This document shows, piece after piece, positions 9,428 through 18,532 of a DNA stretch of 64,000 nucleotides. A program made the translations under genes and the position numbers. This stretch comes from an uncultured Marinobacterium sp. (GTDB taxonomy: Bacteria > Pseudomonadota > Gammaproteobacteria > Pseudomonadales > Balneatricaceae): positions 1 through 64,000 of the forward strand of contig CANMWJ010000007.1 in the NCBI GenBank assembly GCA_947501565.1. Reading direction: 5' to 3'. The first letter of the stretch is position 1. Each line of letters opens with the position of its first letter. The notes beneath the pieces were generated by a model. The model was given only the letters and a program-made list of their open reading frames with translations. It was not told the DNA's origin and did not search any database.

Positions 9428-10270
9428 ATGACTACTATCGAACAGGCTTTAAGCCATTGCGAACGTCTGACCACCGTCAGTGACTCCGCCCGTCTGGACG
9501 CCGAGCTGTTGCTTAGCCACGTGCTCGACAAACCCCGCAGTTACCTCTTTAGCTGGGCCGATAAAGCGTTGAGCGAAGCGGAGCTGGACGCGTACCAGCA
9601 GCTGCTGGCGCGACGGGAGCAAGGCGAACCGGTGGCGCATATCCTCGGTACTCAGTCGTTCTGGACGCTCGATCTCGAGGTCAGTGCGGATACCCTGATT
9701 CCGCGCCCCGACACAGAAACTCTGGTAGAACAGGCGCTTGATAAACTGTCCGATGGCCCCTACCGCGTGGCCGATCTGGGCACCGGTACCGGTGCCATTG
9801 CGCTGGCGCTGGCGAGCGAACGCCCGCACTGGCAGGTGGTTGGTTGTGACCGTATCGACGCGGCGGTGGCTCTGGCCGAGCGTAACCGGGAGCGACTGGC
9901 GCTAGGCAATGCTGACTTTGTCTTGGGTAGCTGGTTTGAACCGCTGGACGGCACCTTCGACATGATCGTCAGCAACCCTCCCTATATCGATCCGCAGGAT
10001 CCTCACCTGCAGCAGGGGGATGTCCGTTTTGAGCCGCTCAGCGCATTGATCGCCGATGATCAGGGGATGGCTGATATCGATCAGATCGCCTCCCAGGCCC
10101 GTAACTATCTGAAAGAGGGGGGCTGGTTGATGTTCGAACACGGCTACGATCAGGGCGCGGCGGCACGTGAGTTGCTGAACACACGGGGCTACCAAAGTGT
10201 GGAAACTGTGCAGGATCTGGGTATGCGGGATCGTGTTACCATGGGCCGATGGCTAAGAGGTAATGAATAA
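9428..10270 (+). CDS. prmC: Release factor glutamine methyltransferase
   Basis: Methylates the Gln of the GGQ motif in RF1 and RF2 using SAM. The 280-aa product has an N-terminal helical substrate domain, the linker FWTLDLEVSADTLIPRPDTE, SAM motif I VADLGTGTGAIALALA (about residues 116-131) and the catalytic NPPY (VSNPPYIDPQDPH). AAGG precedes the ATG by 7 nt. It overlaps moeB by one nucleotide. The usual tight prfA-prmC link is broken here by a terminator and an antisense gene. Confidence 0.95.
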   Translation: MTTIEQALSHCERLTTVSDSARLDAELLLSHVLDKPRSYLFSWADKALSEAELDAYQQLLARREQGEPVAHILGTQSFWTLDLEVSADTLIPRPDTETLVEQALDKLSDGPYRVADLGTGTGAIALALASERPHWQVVGCDRIDAAVALAERNRERLALGNADFVLGSWFEPLDGTFDMIVSNPPYIDPQDPHLQQGDVRFEPLSALIADDQGMADIDQIASQARNYLKEGGWLMFEHGYDQGAAARELLNTRGYQSVETVQDLGMRDRVTMGRWLRGNE

Positions 10271-11040
10271 TGCTGAGTGATGAACAGCTGCTGCGGTACA
10301 GCCGCCAGATTATGCTACCTGAGGTGGAGATTGACGGTCAGGAGGCCTGGCTCAACGCCCGCGTATTGATTGTGGGGCTGGGTGGTCTGGGCAGTCCGGT
10401 GGCGATGTATCTGGCTGCTGCCGGGGTCGGCGAGCTGGTCCTGGTGGATGATGATCACGTGGATCTTACCAACCTGCAGCGTCAGGTTATCCACACCACG
10501 GATCGTATTGGTGAGCCAAAGGTGGAGTCTGCTAAGGCAACGCTGCTGGCGGTGAACCCGGATATCAAAGTGACCACCCGTAACACCCGTCTGTCGGACG
10601 ATGAGATGGCGGCGGCGATCGCTGAGGTGGATCTGGTGGTGGACTGCACCGACAACTTCAGTACCCGTTTCGCGATCAACCGTGCTTGTGTGACACACAA
10701 GAAACCGCTGGTGTCCGGTGCGGCGATCCGCATGGAAGGACAGGTTGCGGTCTACGATCCGCGCAACGAAGACTCGCCCTGTTACCAGTGCCTCTATAAA
10801 CAGGGTGACGATGAAGCGCTGACCTGTTCTGAGTCCGGTGTGCTGGCGCCATTGGTAGGCATTATCGGTTCGGTACAGGCGATGGAAGCGCTGAAAGTCC
10901 TGGCTTCCGTGGGTACGCCGCTGGTGGGTAAGCTGTTGCTGCTGGATGGTAAAACGATGGAGTGGCGTAGCCTGAAACTGCGTAAGGATAAAGCCTGTCC
11001 GGTATGTTCGGCGGCTGACGAGGAAGACAATAATGAGTGA
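10270..11040 (+). CDS. moeB: MoeB/ThiF-family adenylyltransferase
   Basis: An E1-like enzyme that adenylates the C-terminal Gly of a sulfur-carrier protein (MoaD or ThiS). At 256 aa it is the short form without a rhodanese domain. Visible are [12 protein letters not shown], the nucleotide-binding [19 protein letters not shown] (about residues 35-53), two zinc-binding CxxC pairs (CYQC, CPVC) and [20 protein letters not shown]. In the hemA-prfA-prmC-moeB order this is called moeB by position; a ThiF role cannot be excluded. Confidence 0.88.
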   Translation: MLSDEQLLRYSRQIMLPEVEIDGQEAWLNARVLIVGLGGLGSPVAMYLAAAGVGELVLVDDDHVDLTNLQRQVIHTTDRIGEPKVESAKATLLAVNPDIKVTTRNTRLSDDEMAAAIAEVDLVVDCTDNFSTRFAINRACVTHKKPLVSGAAIRMEGQVAVYDPRNEDSPCYQCLYKQGDDEALTCSESGVLAPLVGIIGSVQAMEALKVLASVGTPLVGKLLLLDGKTMEWRSLKLRKDKACPVCSAADEEDNNE

Positions 11041-11446
11041 GATGGATAAAACCGTTATTAAGCTGTTGCAGGAGTCCAGGGTCATTGCGCTGGTTGGCGC
11101 CAGTCCCAAACCGGAACGCGCCAGCTACCGGGTAATGCGTTATATGTTGGAGCGCGGCTATGACGTGATTCCGGTAAACCCGGTGAAGGCCGGTAGCGAA
11201 ATCCTTGGTCGCACCGTTGTCGCGTCGGTTAATGAGATCGAACAGCCGATCGATATGGTGGATATCTTCCGCAACTCAGAAGCAGCAGGGGACGCCGTGG
11301 ACGAAGCGATCGCTGCGGGTGCTAAATCGGTTTGGTTGCAGTTGGGTGTGATCAACGAGGCCGCCGCAGAACGTGCGAACGAAGCGGGGCTGGATGTGGT
11401 GATGGACCGTTGTCCGAAGATTGAAATTCCGCGTCTGGGCCTGTAA
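11033..11446 (+). CDS. CoA-binding domain protein (YccU type)
   Basis: A 137-aa single-domain Rossmann protein of the CoA-binding (succinyl-CoA synthetase alpha-like) family: [21 protein letters not shown] at residues 18-38 is the nucleotide loop, then [16 protein letters not shown] and KSVWLQLGV. The usual substrate is unknown. It overlaps moeB by 8 nt and ends the operon before the hairpin at 11459-11494. In Pseudomonas this position holds murI, which is not here. Confidence 0.85.
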   Translation: MSEMDKTVIKLLQESRVIALVGASPKPERASYRVMRYMLERGYDVIPVNPVKAGSEILGRTVVASVNEIEQPIDMVDIFRNSEAAGDAVDEAIAAGAKSVWLQLGVINEAAAERANEAGLDVVMDRCPKIEIPRLGL

Positions 11447-11458
11447 GGCCGCTACGCT

Positions 11459-11494
11459 TTCAGGCATGACAGTGAGCCATGCCTGAATTCTTTT
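11459..11494 (+). terminator. Terminator of the prmC-moeB operon
   Basis: Perfect 10-bp stem TTCAGGCATG / CATGCCTGAA with a 9-nt loop, followed by TTCTTTT. It lies 12 nt past the CoA-binding gene. Confidence 0.75.
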
Positions 11495-11596
11495 ATGACC
11501 TTCCTTGATACCGTACCTGAGCACCCTACTGGGTACCTTTCTCACGACGTTCTTGCTCTTGGCTGTTCCTGCCGCAATTTCTAATTTGCTGCCTTA

Positions 11597-11848
11597 TCAG
11601 ATTGGCTGACGGTTTTCTGTGGTCAGAATCAGCAGCAGTGATTCACTGTGCTCGCGTGCATCACGGCCCAGTGGGGTCAGATAACCACCGTCGGTCTGGG
11701 TGATCAGGCCTTTATCGTATAAGCGTTGGGTGGCTGCAATCAGGTTGGGGGCGGCGGTGTGGTGGACTTTGATACCGCTCTGGGTGGATTCCAGTGAAAA
11801 CTGGTTGAGGATGTTCAGTTCGTCCAGTAATTCTTCGTTGTAAGGCAT
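11597..11848 (-). CDS. TIGR02647 family small protein
   Basis: An 83-aa protein resembling the TIGR02647 family (conserved in Pseudomonas and marine gammaproteobacteria): MPYNEELLDELNILNQF, then GIKVHHTAAPNLIAATQRLY and KGLITQTDGGYLTPLGRDA. The helical-plus-wing pattern suggests a winged-helix fold, but the function is unknown. A CAGGAG ribosome site lies upstream of the ATG. It stands alone, leftward, next to a 51-aa ORF in the same direction. Confidence 0.8.
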   Translation of the reverse strand: MPYNEELLDELNILNQFSLESTQSGIKVHHTAAPNLIAATQRLYDKGLITQTDGGYLTPLGRDAREHSESLLLILTTENRQPI

Positions 11849-11918
11849 CTCTTGCGCTCCTGAATCCTTGAGGGACGCTTGTTAGCTTAACCCGCCGGGA
11901 GTCAGGGCGCACTTGTTT

Positions 11919-12074
11919 TTATGAATGGGTTGCGCGATGCGGTGTTTCGGTCTGATCTAGGTGCACGTGACCCTTTCTGACCAGGCGAATCACTTTCTCT
12001 ACCTTGACCTCTTTGCTGCGGCAAATGGGTCGGTATTGTTTTTGGGTGGCTTCTGCCAGCGCGCGAAAATCCAT
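11919..12074 (-). CDS. Small basic hypothetical protein (51 aa)
   Basis: The reverse strand has GGAGG seven nt before an ATG at 12074, and the frame runs 51 codons to TAA. The product begins MDFRALAEATQKQYRPICRS and continues with a basic helix KEVKVEKVIRLVRKGHVHL, then a short His/Thr-rich tail. There is no signal peptide. The near-perfect ribosome site and the amphipathic basic composition favour a real gene. I do not recognise the family. Confidence 0.5.
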   Translation of the reverse strand: MDFRALAEATQKQYRPICRSKEVKVEKVIRLVRKGHVHLDQTETPHRATHS

Positions 12075-12439
12075 AATAAAGCCTCCGTAGTTTTTGTATT
12101 TATCGTTATTTATGGCTTTTTACAGGGAAATGCATGTAATACGGCAGCCGGGCTGCGTGTTATTGCATGTGGTTACTTGTTATTAAGGTTGGTACATCTG
12201 CTGGTGCTGTAGATTAAATATTGATCAAAGCCGGACGGCTCACCAGTCAACTTTGGTGGGAGGTGCAGGTGCAGCAAACTGTTCAGCCCGGTTTACGGCC
12301 AGTGGTATGCGCTGCGTTCAGATCGATTACAGGTGATTTTTCTGAAAAAAGTGGGAAAAACACAGTTATATTTCTGCTCTGGTGCGGTCGCGAATTATAC
12401 AATTTGTGATCCATATCAATTTATTGAGGTCGCCAGAAA
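12075..12439. other. Intergenic region before ridA-like gene
   Basis: No convincing gene is seen. The left half carries the leader of the 51-aa gene. The right half is AT-rich and holds a possible -10 (TATACA near 12396) and the FNR/CRP-like site at 12406-12419 ahead of the RidA gene. Confidence 0.5.
12406..12419 (+). promoter_or_regulatory. FNR/ANR-like (or CRP-like) half-palindrome
   Basis: GTGATCCATATCAA matches the FNR consensus TTGAT-N4-ATCAA at 9 of 10 positions. It also reads as an imperfect CRP site (TGTGA-N6-TCAAT). It overlaps the probable start region of the RidA gene transcript, a position more typical of repression than of activation. Single-site evidence only. Confidence 0.3.
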
Positions 12440-12796
12440 ATGAGCATCACCCGCATGGAAACCGGTCAGCGTATGAGCCGAATCGTTATTCACAACAACA
12501 CCGTTTACCTGTGCGGTCAGGTTGCTGCAGATGCATCTGCGGGTATCGAAGAGCAGACACGCACCATGCTGGCAAAAGTAGATGCACTGCTGGAACAGGC
12601 GGGCAGCGACCGTGAACACATCCTGTCTGCGACAGTGTACGTGCGTGACATGAAGGATTTCGCCGCGATGAATGCAGTATGGGATGCCTGGGTACCGGAA
12701 GGCCATGCACCAGCACGCGCCTGTGTTGAAGCGCGCATGGCGCGTCCTGAGTTGCTGGTTGAGGTCTCTGTGACCGCTGCGCTCAAAGAGGCCTGA
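12440..12796 (+). CDS. RidA family protein (YjgF/YER057c/UK114)
   Basis: A 118-aa RidA-fold protein. RidA enzymes hydrolyse reactive enamine/imine intermediates made by PLP enzymes. Seen: YLCGQVAAD, a central [19 protein letters not shown] and the RidA signature around [18 protein letters not shown], including the conserved Arg of the active site. The sequence is of the divergent subgroup rather than canonical RidA (IPxAP is missing), so the substrate is uncertain. Monocistronic, with a strong terminator. Confidence 0.85.
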   Translation: MSITRMETGQRMSRIVIHNNTVYLCGQVAADASAGIEEQTRTMLAKVDALLEQAGSDREHILSATVYVRDMKDFAAMNAVWDAWVPEGHAPARACVEARMARPELLVEVSVTAALKEA

Positions 12797-12802
12797 TCAA
12801 TA

Positions 12803-12836
12803 AAAAACGGGATCAGTATTAAGCTGATCCCGTTTT
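12803..12836 (+). terminator. Terminator after ridA-like gene
   Basis: AAAACGGGATCAG / CTGATCCCGTTTT, a 13-bp perfect stem with a 7-nt loop; symmetric A/T tracts allow bidirectional action. Confidence 0.9.
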
Positions 12837-12896
12837 GTTTAACCTGCCGGTTCGGTGACGAACCTGTGGTGGGCGATGTGCGCGCCCGCTATCCAT

Positions 12897-13079
12897 TCAG
12901 TTCAGCAGATCTGCTGTTGTTTCGTATTGCTCTGCCAGCCAAAAGTCTGCCGCAGTCTGACCCTCTTCACGCAGGGTGGAAGCCTGGCGTCGGAGTTCGC
13001 GAATGATATCTTCCCGTTTTACGCGAGGTTCGGTAAGTGGAGGTGTCTGATCAGCAGGTCGAAGTACGCTACGTTCCAT
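12897..13079 (-). CDS. Hypothetical protein (60 aa)
   Basis: Starts at ATG 13079, which has a GAGGG site; a longer in-frame start at 13136 would add 19 residues but lacks this support. The product is helical and charged (VKREDIIRELRRQASTLREEGQ, then TAADFWLAEQYETTADLL). No signal peptide, no known motif. Possibly a small cytosolic regulatory or adaptor protein; function not assigned. Confidence 0.5.
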   Translation of the reverse strand: MERSVLRPADQTPPLTEPRVKREDIIRELRRQASTLREEGQTAADFWLAEQYETTADLLN

Positions 13080-13276
13080 AGTAGATCCCTCATAGTTTCT
13101 TATTGTTTTGGTACTTACGTGTTTCGTACTGCGCAATAGGTGTTCAGGGATTCAGTCTAGACCGATTACTTTAGGCCTGCCTAATGTGTCTTCGGATTTT
13201 TGACAGATTTGTGAAAAACAGACTCCAGTCTCCGACTGTAAGCGCTAAATGGTCGCTAAATGAGCATTAACAGGTT

Positions 13277-13876
13277 CTAGAACCCCTGCATCATCTCCCG
13301 CACTTTGCGGTCATCCAGACAGCGTCTTGCATAGCTCCAGGTCTCGTCGCTACAGTCGGCGCCGGTACATTCATCAGGCAGACCTGCACCCGCGTTGATC
13401 AGGTAATGGATCAGGTCGAGTCGTTCGGTATCCAGCGCACGCAGGATGACACGGTGATCGCTAAACAGATCAGCTCCCTGTTCCAGCAGGCGGCTGAGGT
13501 GCACCATCAGGGTATTGTCTTCGCAGTGATCAAAGCAGCCAAGCGCCAGACCTTCGGTATTGGGATCACCGCCCGCGCGCAACAGCTGGGTCATCAGCGC
13601 CAGACTTTCCTTTTCCTGCTTCAGCGCCAGCACCAGCAGCGCTTCGCTTGCACTGCTCCGGGCATTGGCATTGCAGCCCGCGTTAAGGATCAGCTCCAGC
13701 GCCCCGGCCTGCTGCGCCAGAATGGCGAGTTGAGCGGCACTCTGTTCGTCTGCAAGCGGACCGTCGAGTGCAGCGGCGTCATACTTTTTCAGCAGTGGTG
13801 CCAGCTTATCCAGATCGCCGTCGCGAATGGCGGAGATCAGTTTCTGGTTTCGGTTGTTGCTCAGGAAATTCAGCAT
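13277..13876 (-). CDS. Ankyrin-repeat protein
   Basis: A 199-aa cytosolic protein without signal peptide. Repeat-like segments include DKLAPLLKKYDA, AAQLAILAQQAGALELILNAGCNANAR, LALMTQLLRAGGDPNTEG and LDLIHYLINAGAGLPD, which follow the ankyrin helix-turn-helix pattern (..LL..GA..). The C-terminus has two Cys in CTGADCSD. It begins 18 nt after the metal-efflux-type permease gene and is probably co-transcribed, so a role in sensing or partnering that transporter is possible but unproven. Confidence 0.75.
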   Translation of the reverse strand: MLNFLSNNRNQKLISAIRDGDLDKLAPLLKKYDAAALDGPLADEQSAAQLAILAQQAGALELILNAGCNANARSSASEALLVLALKQEKESLALMTQLLRAGGDPNTEGLALGCFDHCEDNTLMVHLSRLLEQGADLFSDHRVILRALDTERLDLIHYLINAGAGLPDECTGADCSDETWSYARRCLDDRKVREMMQGF

Positions 13877-13894
13877 AGTGGTCTTAAAGTGCCC

Positions 13895-15046
13895 TTAAAA
13901 TCCAATGCGGCTACGTAGTGGTTTAATTGCCAGCAATAGTAACAGAACAGCCGCGGCCCAATGCAGCAGGGAGGCGCTCTCCTGATGGTTATGGCTGCCC
14001 AGTCCTGTGGCCAGCTGGAATGCGTCCGCGCCCAGCAGGGCATCGACCAGTAGGCCAATGATGATCGCACTGACACTGATGCCCGTGAGGTAGAGAACTA
14101 CGGCGCGTTTACCCAGCTCCTTAATCAGGATGCCCAGTGAGGCGATGTTGGTGGCCGGGCCGACCAGCAGGAAAACCAGCACCGCACCCGGCGACATACC
14201 GGCGAAAAGCAGGGCTGCGGCCAATGGGGTGGAGGCGCTGGCGCAGATATAGAGTGGCAGGCCTACAACCAGCATCAGCAGCATCGCGCCCAACCCAGAG
14301 CCGTACTCGGCGAGGTTACCCGGTTCGATCAGCGACGCGATCACGGCGGCCAGTACCAAGCCAAACGCCATCCAGTATTTGATGTCGTCGAGAATGTCGA
14401 CCAGTGCAAAGCGCAGGCCTGCCCCAAGGCCCAGTGCCTTATCACCCGGTTCCTCTGAGGCGCAGCAGCTGCTGGTGGCCGTGTCAGATGTTTTGGGCGT
14501 GCAGCAGCTGGTGGATGCGGGTGCAGCCTGGCTACTACAGCAGGATGATTGTTTTTCCGTGTCCTGTTTTACTGTTTCTTTGGCGGATGTGCTGCAGCAG
14601 CCGGCACTTATTTCAGTTGTGTCTGCTTGCGGGGCTTTTTCATCGCGATCCAGAAACAGCACCAGTAAACCGCTGGCGACCGCACTGCTGATCGCGGCCA
14701 GCGGACGGATCACCGCCATGACAGGGCCCATCAATGCGTAGGTAACGGAGATGGAATCGATCCCGGTTTCCGGGGTGGCGATCAGGAAGGAGGTGGTGGC
14801 GGGTTTCGATGCGCCGCTGCGGCGCAGACCCACTGCCGTGGGCAGTACACCGCAGGAGCAAAGTGGCAGGGGTGCGCCGATCAGCGCGGCGCGGATCACT
14901 GAACCTGCACCGTTACCGCTGAGCAGCCGTTGCACCAGTGCGTCGGGAATCCAGCCTTTGATCAGTGCTGCCAGTGATAGCCCCAGCAGCAACCAGAGGG
15001 CGGTATCCAGATAGATGTTCAGCAGGTTCTCAAAGAAACTCAGCAT
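13895..15046 (-). CDS. SO_0444-type Cu/Zn efflux permease with Cys-rich loop
   Basis: A 383-aa polytopic membrane protein of the permease/ArsP-like family. Two blocks of transmembrane helices (about residues 5-130 and 215-380) flank a hydrophilic loop (about 135-200) holding four Cys-Cys pairs (GCCS, SCCS, SCCT, SCCA). The N-terminal block has LPLCSCGVLP and the second half has GLPLYICASASTPLAAAL, the paired Cys motifs of this family. It likely exports soft metal ions. The loop looks like a metal-binding linker. Ribosome site GAGG before the ATG. The ankyrin gene follows. Confidence 0.83.
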   Translation of the reverse strand: MLSFFENLLNIYLDTALWLLLGLSLAALIKGWIPDALVQRLLSGNGAGSVIRAALIGAPLPLCSCGVLPTAVGLRRSGASKPATTSFLIATPETGIDSISVTYALMGPVMAVIRPLAAISSAVASGLLVLFLDRDEKAPQADTTEISAGCCSTSAKETVKQDTEKQSSCCSSQAAPASTSCCTPKTSDTATSSCCASEEPGDKALGLGAGLRFALVDILDDIKYWMAFGLVLAAVIASLIEPGNLAEYGSGLGAMLLMLVVGLPLYICASASTPLAAALLFAGMSPGAVLVFLLVGPATNIASLGILIKELGKRAVVLYLTGISVSAIIIGLLVDALLGADAFQLATGLGSHNHQESASLLHWAAAVLLLLLAIKPLRSRIGF

Positions 15047-15106
15047 GCGTCAGACCTCACACAAACTCACTTATTACTGTACGCGCCTTAAGCCCGGTTA
15101 TCGAAT

Positions 15107-16063
15107 TCAGATAACACCCCAGACACGTAGCAGGTAGATCCCGGCGCTGAGCGAAAGTACCGATCCCAGCGTAGTGGTCAGGATGATGTTGGCCGCCAGC
15201 TGTGCGTTGCCGCCGGTGGCTTTGGCCATCACAAAACTGGCCGCAGCAGTTGGGCAGCCAAACAGGATAAAGAGCATCGCCAGATCCTGCCCGTCGAAAC
15301 CGTATATCCAGGCGCCCAAGGTTAGCAGCACCGGAATAATCACCAGCTTAGCTGCGGTGGCCCAAAACGCCATGGCGGAGGTATCGCGCAGGCTTTTGAG
15401 GCTGAGTGAACCGCCAATGGCCAGCAGTGCTAACGGCAGCGTGAGGTTGGCGAAATACCGTCCGGTTTTCTCCGCTACTTCGGGCAGTTGCCAGCCTAAA
15501 AAGGAGAATGGCAGGGCCAGCAGTACCGCCAGAATCAGCGGGTTCTTTACGATCTCCAGCAGGGCACCGCCCAGCGAAAGGCCGCCGTCTTTCTGCATCG
15601 GCAGTGTCAGGGCGATGATCGAGAGCACGTTGTAGAGCGGAATTACCATCGCCAGCAGGATCGACGCCTGCGCCAGCCCCGCATCGGCAAACAGGTTGTA
15701 GGAGACCGCCAGGCCGATGATGCCGTAGTTGCCACGAAAGGCGCCCTGAATAAACACCCCCAGATCTCGCCCGTCTTTGATCCAGCGGGCCGCCAGCCAC
15801 CACAACAGGGTGAAGGTGGTCAGAGTAGCGCCGACGAAATAGATCAGCTGCTGCGGATTAAACACCGACTGGAAATCAGTGCTGGAGATCGCCATAAACA
15901 CCAGCGCTGGCAGGGTCAGGGTAAAGACCAGTTTCGACGAGGTGGCGACAAATGCTTCGTCGATCAGGCGGATACGTTTGAGCAGGATACCGAGGAAAAC
16001 GATAAAGAAGATCGGGGCCACCGTATTGGCGGTAAATGCGAGGGACTGCAGGTAGAGATTCAC
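15107..16063 (-). CDS. AEC family transporter (auxin-efflux-carrier type)
   Basis: A 318-aa protein with about ten transmembrane helices arranged as two five-helix halves. Bacterial AEC members carry malate, malonate or other organic anions. It starts at GTG 16063 with a CAGGA site; the N-terminus NTVAPIFFIVFLGILLKR and the central LPALVFMAISSTDF and GPTAAASF-like (GCPTAAASFVMA) segments match the family. It is monocistronic by spacing; the substrate cannot be inferred from neighbours. Confidence 0.85.
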   Translation of the reverse strand: MNLYLQSLAFTANTVAPIFFIVFLGILLKRIRLIDEAFVATSSKLVFTLTLPALVFMAISSTDFQSVFNPQQLIYFVGATLTTFTLLWWLAARWIKDGRDLGVFIQGAFRGNYGIIGLAVSYNLFADAGLAQASILLAMVIPLYNVLSIIALTLPMQKDGGLSLGGALLEIVKNPLILAVLLALPFSFLGWQLPEVAEKTGRYFANLTLPLALLAIGGSLSLKSLRDTSAMAFWATAAKLVIIPVLLTLGAWIYGFDGQDLAMLFILFGCPTAAASFVMAKATGGNAQLAANIILTTTLGSVLSLSAGIYLLRVWGVI

Positions 16064-16137
16064 GGAGCCGACATCCTGAGGGCTAAAAGCGCGGATTTTA
16101 CCACAGGGCAGCTGTCGTCAGAGGGGATCAGCGGTTG

Positions 16138-16641
16138 TTAACTGTGCTCGGCATGGAGCTTGGGGTAGTCCAGCAGGGTCAGGGTGCCGCAACTTTCCGC
16201 CAGTTCACACCAGCGGGTGATGCTGAGGTGGATATGCATCACCGCCGCCGTGGGGAATTTCACCAGGGGTTCCTGGGTCAGGAAAAAGCCCAGATCCTCC
16301 AGCCCCGGATTGTGGCCGAACATCATGATGTGGCGGTAACGGTCGGGTTGATTCTGCAATACGTTAAGCAGGGTTTCATAACAGGAGGCGTACAGTTCGG
16401 GGATTTCCTGAACTTCGTCGAAAGGGATATCCAGCGCCTGGGTGACCACTCTTGCGGTGGAGATGGCGCGGTTGGCACCGCTGCTCAGGACACAATCAGG
16501 GTAGAGTTCGTAGCGCACCATCCGCTCGGCCAGGGCCGGCAGATCCCGCTTACCGCGTTTGTTCAGGGGGCGGTCGAAGTCGTCGAGCGAGAGATCGCTC
16601 CAGCTGGATTTTGCGTGTCGGATCAGCGTGAGCTGGCGCAT
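16138..16641 (-). CDS. SixA-like histidine phosphatase
   Basis: A 167-aa phosphoglycerate-mutase-fold protein. The catalytic motif is LIRHAKSSW near the N-terminus, the second His is in GHNPGLEDL, and LSSGANRAISTARVV fits the family. SixA removes phosphate from His of phosphotransfer proteins. Start ATG 16641 has an AGGAGAGG site; the longer in-frame start has none. A small hairpin with stem CCCACA/TGTGGG lies in its leader at 16670-16685. Confidence 0.87.
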   Translation of the reverse strand: MRQLTLIRHAKSSWSDLSLDDFDRPLNKRGKRDLPALAERMVRYELYPDCVLSSGANRAISTARVVTQALDIPFDEVQEIPELYASCYETLLNVLQNQPDRYRHIMMFGHNPGLEDLGFFLTQEPLVKFPTAAVMHIHLSITRWCELAESCGTLTLLDYPKLHAEHS

Positions 16642-16715
16642 AGCATATCCTCTCCTGAACCTGTGGATATCCCACAGTATTGTGGGAAAGGGGAAAAAGC
16701 TCAAAGAAAAAGCGG

Positions 16716-16783
16716 AAAAAAGCTCCGTGCCCGACGCAAAGATAATGACATATGCACAGCCATAGGAATTTAGGCACGGAGCT
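16716..16783 (-). terminator. Terminator after CoA-transferase gene, long loop
   Basis: Eleven-base stem AGCTCCGTGCC/GGCACGGAGCT (16721-16731 with 16773-16783) followed on the reverse strand by a T-tract. The loop of about 41 nt contains further small complementarity. It sits 44 nt beyond the CoA-transferase stop. The loop is longer than usual for an intrinsic terminator. Confidence 0.6.
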
Positions 16784-16826
16784 GAAAACCCTGCAACCCG
16801 GACAGTGTCGGGTAACAGGAGGCGAC

Positions 16827-18479
16827 TTACGCCGCCGGGGATGCAAGAGCGACATCGTCGCTGTCACTTGCCTGGGCGTCGAGCATGCGTTTGAACAGAT
16901 TGCGCATATGTTTGATCGGCATGCTGCCACGGTGTTCGAGGTTCATCGGACCGTCGTGGAAGAGACGTGGGTCCATCTGGTCCAGGTCGTCATCGATGAT
17001 CGGGGTGAAATCCATCTGGTCGAGAATGTCCCGCTGCAGGTCGATGCCCGGTGCGATCTCGATCAGTTTGAGCCCTTCGGGTACTAAACGGAAAACCGCC
17101 CGTTCGGTAATAAACATCACCCGTTGGCCACGTTGAGTTGCGGCTTCGCCGTTGAAGGTGATCTGCTGCACCGTGCTACGAAACTTACGCACCTTACCGT
17201 TGCTGATCACCTTCAGGCTGTGATCGCTGATCTCCAGCTGTTGTGCACCCGAGGTAAAAGTGCCGAGGAAATAGAGGTCGCGGGTGTTCTGGCTGATATT
17301 GATAAAACCGCCAGCGCCCGCCAGTTTGCTGCCGAAGCGGCTGACGTTAACGTGGCCCTCAGGGCAGGTCTCCGCCAGACCGAGAAAGGCCTGATCAAGA
17401 CCGCCACCGTCGTAGAAATCGAACTGTGCCGGTTGGTCGATGATCGCTTCGGCGTTGGTCACTGCGCCGAAACTCAGACCGCTGGCAGGTTGGCCGCCAA
17501 TGCCGCCGGGTTCCACGGTCAGGGTGAATTCGTTTAACCGTCCCTCCTCGGCGGCAACCTGCGCAACCATCTCCGGCATCCCGATACCCAGATTGACCAC
17601 CGAGCCTTTGCGTAACTCCAGCAGAGCGCGGCGTCCGATCACCTTACGCACATCCAGCGGTGTGGTCTTAGGTGCATCGGCGGAGACGCGGATATCACCA
17701 CAGTAAGCCGGATTAAACGGTTCAGAGAAGGTTTGCAGATGATCTTCTGCCGGGGCGAGGATCACATGATCAACCAGAATGCCTGGGATACGGACACGGT
17801 CGGGAGGTAGCTGGTGTTGCTCGGTAATGCGTTCCACCTGTACGAACACCTTGCCGCCACTGTTGCGTACCGCCTGGGCGATCGCCAGTGCTTCCAGCGG
17901 CAGCGCTTCGCGCTCCATGGAGATGTTGCCATCTTTGTCTGCGGTGGTGCCGCGCAGCAGTGCGACATCGATCGGGAACGCTTTGTAGAACAGCTGTTCC
18001 TGCCCGCCGAGGCTGACCAGCTCGACCAGATCCTCCTGAGTGCGGTCATTGATCTTGCCGCCCTCGTAACGGGGATCAACAAAAGTGTTCAGGCCGACAT
18101 GGGTGAGAGTGCCGGGTTTGCCCGCAGCGATATCGCGGAACAGGTGACAGATCACACCCTGCGGCAGGTTATAGGCCTCGATCTTGTTATCCAGCGCCAG
18201 CTTGCCCAGTGACGGGGCCAATCCCCAGTGGCCGCCGATCACCTTGCGCACCATACCCTCGTGACCGAAGTGGTTGAGGCCTTTCTGCTGTGCGTCGCCC
18301 TGTCCTGCAGCGTACACCAGCGTCAAGTCACGCGGTTGGCTCTCCTGCTGGAAACGTGCCTCCAGCGCTTTGGCGAGGTGCTCGGCAAAACCGATGCCGA
18401 TAAAACCGGCGGTGGCGATCGTGGCGTTATCAGGAATCAGGCGGGCGGCTTCTGCGGCTGAGAGCTGGCGGTTGGTCAT
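16827..18479 (-). CDS. Acyl-CoA:acetate/propionate CoA-transferase (Pct/YdiF type)
   Basis: A fused alpha-beta family I CoA-transferase of 550 aa; it moves CoA between short-chain acyl-CoAs and free acids. The N-terminal half has [18 protein letters not shown] and the C-terminal half has [13 protein letters not shown] and the catalytic Glu motif [17 protein letters not shown], the pattern of propionate CoA-transferases. ATG 18479 is chosen because it lies 8 nt after the GGG of its ribosome site; ATG 18485 is too close. A sigma54-type promoter is at 18533-18547. The dehydrogenase and sigma54 activator lie upstream. Confidence 0.88.
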   Translation of the reverse strand: MTNRQLSAAEAARLIPDNATIATAGFIGIGFAEHLAKALEARFQQESQPRDLTLVYAAGQGDAQQKGLNHFGHEGMVRKVIGGHWGLAPSLGKLALDNKIEAYNLPQGVICHLFRDIAAGKPGTLTHVGLNTFVDPRYEGGKINDRTQEDLVELVSLGGQEQLFYKAFPIDVALLRGTTADKDGNISMEREALPLEALAIAQAVRNSGGKVFVQVERITEQHQLPPDRVRIPGILVDHVILAPAEDHLQTFSEPFNPAYCGDIRVSADAPKTTPLDVRKVIGRRALLELRKGSVVNLGIGMPEMVAQVAAEEGRLNEFTLTVEPGGIGGQPASGLSFGAVTNAEAIIDQPAQFDFYDGGGLDQAFLGLAETCPEGHVNVSRFGSKLAGAGGFINISQNTRDLYFLGTFTSGAQQLEISDHSLKVISNGKVRKFRSTVQQITFNGEAATQRGQRVMFITERAVFRLVPEGLKLIEIAPGIDLQRDILDQMDFTPIIDDDLDQMDPRLFHDGPMNLEHRGSMPIKHMRNLFKRMLDAQASDSDDVALASPAA

Positions 18480-18532
18480 TGGCATATCCCGGTATTGTTT
18501 TTGTTGTTCTGTGTTAGCTGTACTTATACAGA

